The position numbers and the translations under genes are program-made. From the NCBI GenBank assembly GCA_036378155.1, contig DASUXA010000003.1, forward strand, positions 1-23,766: a stretch of DNA of 23,766 nucleotides, read 5' to 3'. Shown piece after piece: positions 23,095 to 23,766 of this stretch. Under the pieces are notes generated by a model, which made no database searches, was not told where the DNA came from, and saw nothing but the letters and a program-made list of their open reading frames with translations. This DNA is from DASUXA01 sp036378155. Lineage in GTDB: Bacteria > Actinomycetota > Actinomycetes > Mycobacteriales > Micromonosporaceae. Position 1 is the stretch's first letter. Each line of letters opens with the position of its first letter.

Positions 23095-23129
23095 GTGTGG
23101 ACCAATTTTCTGGAGTCGGTCAAGAAAAT
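23095..23129 (-). promoter_or_regulatory. furA promoter, FurA-like operator and leaderless start
   Basis: On the minus strand TTGACC (23123-23118) and CCACAC (23100-23095) are 17 bases apart. Only seven bases separate the -10 from GTG 23087, and no Shine-Dalgarno is present, so the message is probably leaderless. The -35 lies inside an inverted repeat ATTTTC/GAAAAT (23105-23110 and 23124-23129). The coding-strand text TCTTGACCGACTCCAGAAAA strongly resembles the autoregulatory FurA boxes described upstream of furA in mycobacteria and Streptomyces. Confidence 0.75.
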
Positions 23130-23305
23130 CCTGCCGGCAGGATCGGCCACGCCGAACGAGTCACGCGGACTGGTCTCGGACGGGTCGACCGCGCCGGGGT
23201 CGGGACTTTCGTTGCGGCAGGTGGCGGACTGCTCCGACACTGGTAGCGTCGCGTCCGATTCGTGGCGTACGCCAGCGTGTGCCCGCCGACGCCGGAAGGT
23301 GGATG

Positions 23306-23766
23306 ATGAGCGGCGATCGCGAAGAGTTGGCCGGGGTACCGCTGACCAACCTCGACGAACCGCTCTTCGAGGGCGCCGGCGCGACCAAGCGGGACCTGGT
23401 GGACTATCTGGACACCGTCCGTGACCGGATCGTTCCGCAGTTGCGCGACCGGCCGCTGTCGGTGATCCGGGTGCTGCGCGGCCAGGCGCCGTTCATGCAG
23501 AAGAACGTCCCGAAGTACGCCCCGGAATGGGTACGCACGGTCGAGATGTGGGCGCAGTCGTCCCGCCGCGTCGTGTCGTACGCGCTGTGCAACGACCGCC
23601 GCACCCTGCTGTGGTTTGCCAACCAGCGCGCCGTGGAGTACCACCCCAGCCTGGTCCGTCGACCGGAGCCCGGCGGGTCGGACGCCGCGCCCCGACCCGC
23701 GGCGGCGGGCGACCCGTGGGACCGTCCCACCCACCTGGTGCTCGACCTCGACCCGCCGGCTGCCGA
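23306..23766 (+). CDS. LigD-type DNA polymerase/primase domain protein, partial
   Basis: Begins at ATG 23306 with GGAAGG six bases upstream and runs off the end (about 153 codons seen). The match to the polymerase domain of bacterial DNA ligase D is clear: LTNLDEPLFEGAGATKRDLV, then LVDYLDTVRDRIVPQLRDRP, KNVPKYAPEWVRTV and a closing LVLDLDPP, where the paired Asp residues bind the catalytic metal. An insert (EPGGSDAAPRPAAAGDPWDR) precedes the DLDPP motif. It may be a stand-alone PolDom or the start of a multi-domain LigD, acting in non-homologous end joining with Ku. It is divergent from furA. Confidence 0.85.
   Translation, partial: MSGDREELAGVPLTNLDEPLFEGAGATKRDLVDYLDTVRDRIVPQLRDRPLSVIRVLRGQAPFMQKNVPKYAPEWVRTVEMWAQSSRRVVSYALCNDRRTLLWFANQRAVEYHPSLVRRPEPGGSDAAPRPAAAGDPWDRPTHLVLDLDPPAA

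Noticed and set aside
1..23766. CRISPR arrays, tRNA or rRNA genes, insertion sequences or integrase genes.
   Set aside because: None seen on either strand; repeats found are short regulatory or hairpin elements.

Overview
The window comes from a high-GC actinomycete. Signs are strong third-position G/C bias, many GTG starts, ATGA/GTGA start-stop overlaps, a SARP regulator, TTA (bldA-type) codons and an adjacent furA-katG pair. The family cannot be fixed from sequence alone; a Micromonosporaceae-like or related filamentous actinomycete is plausible.

Left part, 1-4250: the minus strand carries a tightly overlapping partial complex I operon, read right to left as nuoA, a NuoB/NuoD-like fusion, nuoH, nuoJ, nuoK and the start of nuoL. 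It is not a standard NDH-1. The NuoB-like protein has no cysteine, the quinone-site motif of NuoH is gone, and NuoK carries Asp where the essential second Glu normally sits. Divergent from nuoA lies a decayed cytochrome c maturation remnant in which a CcmF fragment is joined out of frame to the end of CcmH plus TPRs. A very strong two-way hairpin (4189-4233) separates this region from the next.

Centre, 4255-19490: a compact biosynthetic gene cluster of about 15 kb. It has a SARP activator and a CmlS-type flavin halogenase (minus); an orphan LuxR/NarL regulator (plus); a coupled minus operon KASIII, ACP, AfsA-like butenolide-forming enzyme, HAD phosphatase, type II thioesterase; a divergent plus operon ACP, KS, chain-length-factor-like KS; a CerJ-type KASIII-like acyltransferase (minus); and a one-module NRPS with half a condensation domain, A, T and TE (minus). 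No ketoreductase, dehydratase, cyclase or butyrolactone receptor is present. The inferred logic is as follows. KASIII starts, and KS/CLF extends, a carrier-bound acyl chain. AfsA plus the phosphatase could fuse a beta-ketoacyl group to a C3 (DHAP-derived) unit, giving a butenolide-like part. The NRPS would add one amino acid and release the product, the halogenase would chlorinate, and the CerJ-like enzyme would transfer an acyl group. I do not recognise this gene combination as a known pathway.

Regulation of the cluster: a SARP-type 11-bp direct repeat sits upstream of the KASIII operon, and TTA codons occur in the halogenase and the thioesterase.

Right part, 19770-23766: ordinary stress and repair genes. 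These are a GNAT acetyltransferase, katG with its furA regulator (apparently leaderless, with a FurA-like operator), and the start of a LigD-type polymerase gene running off the end.
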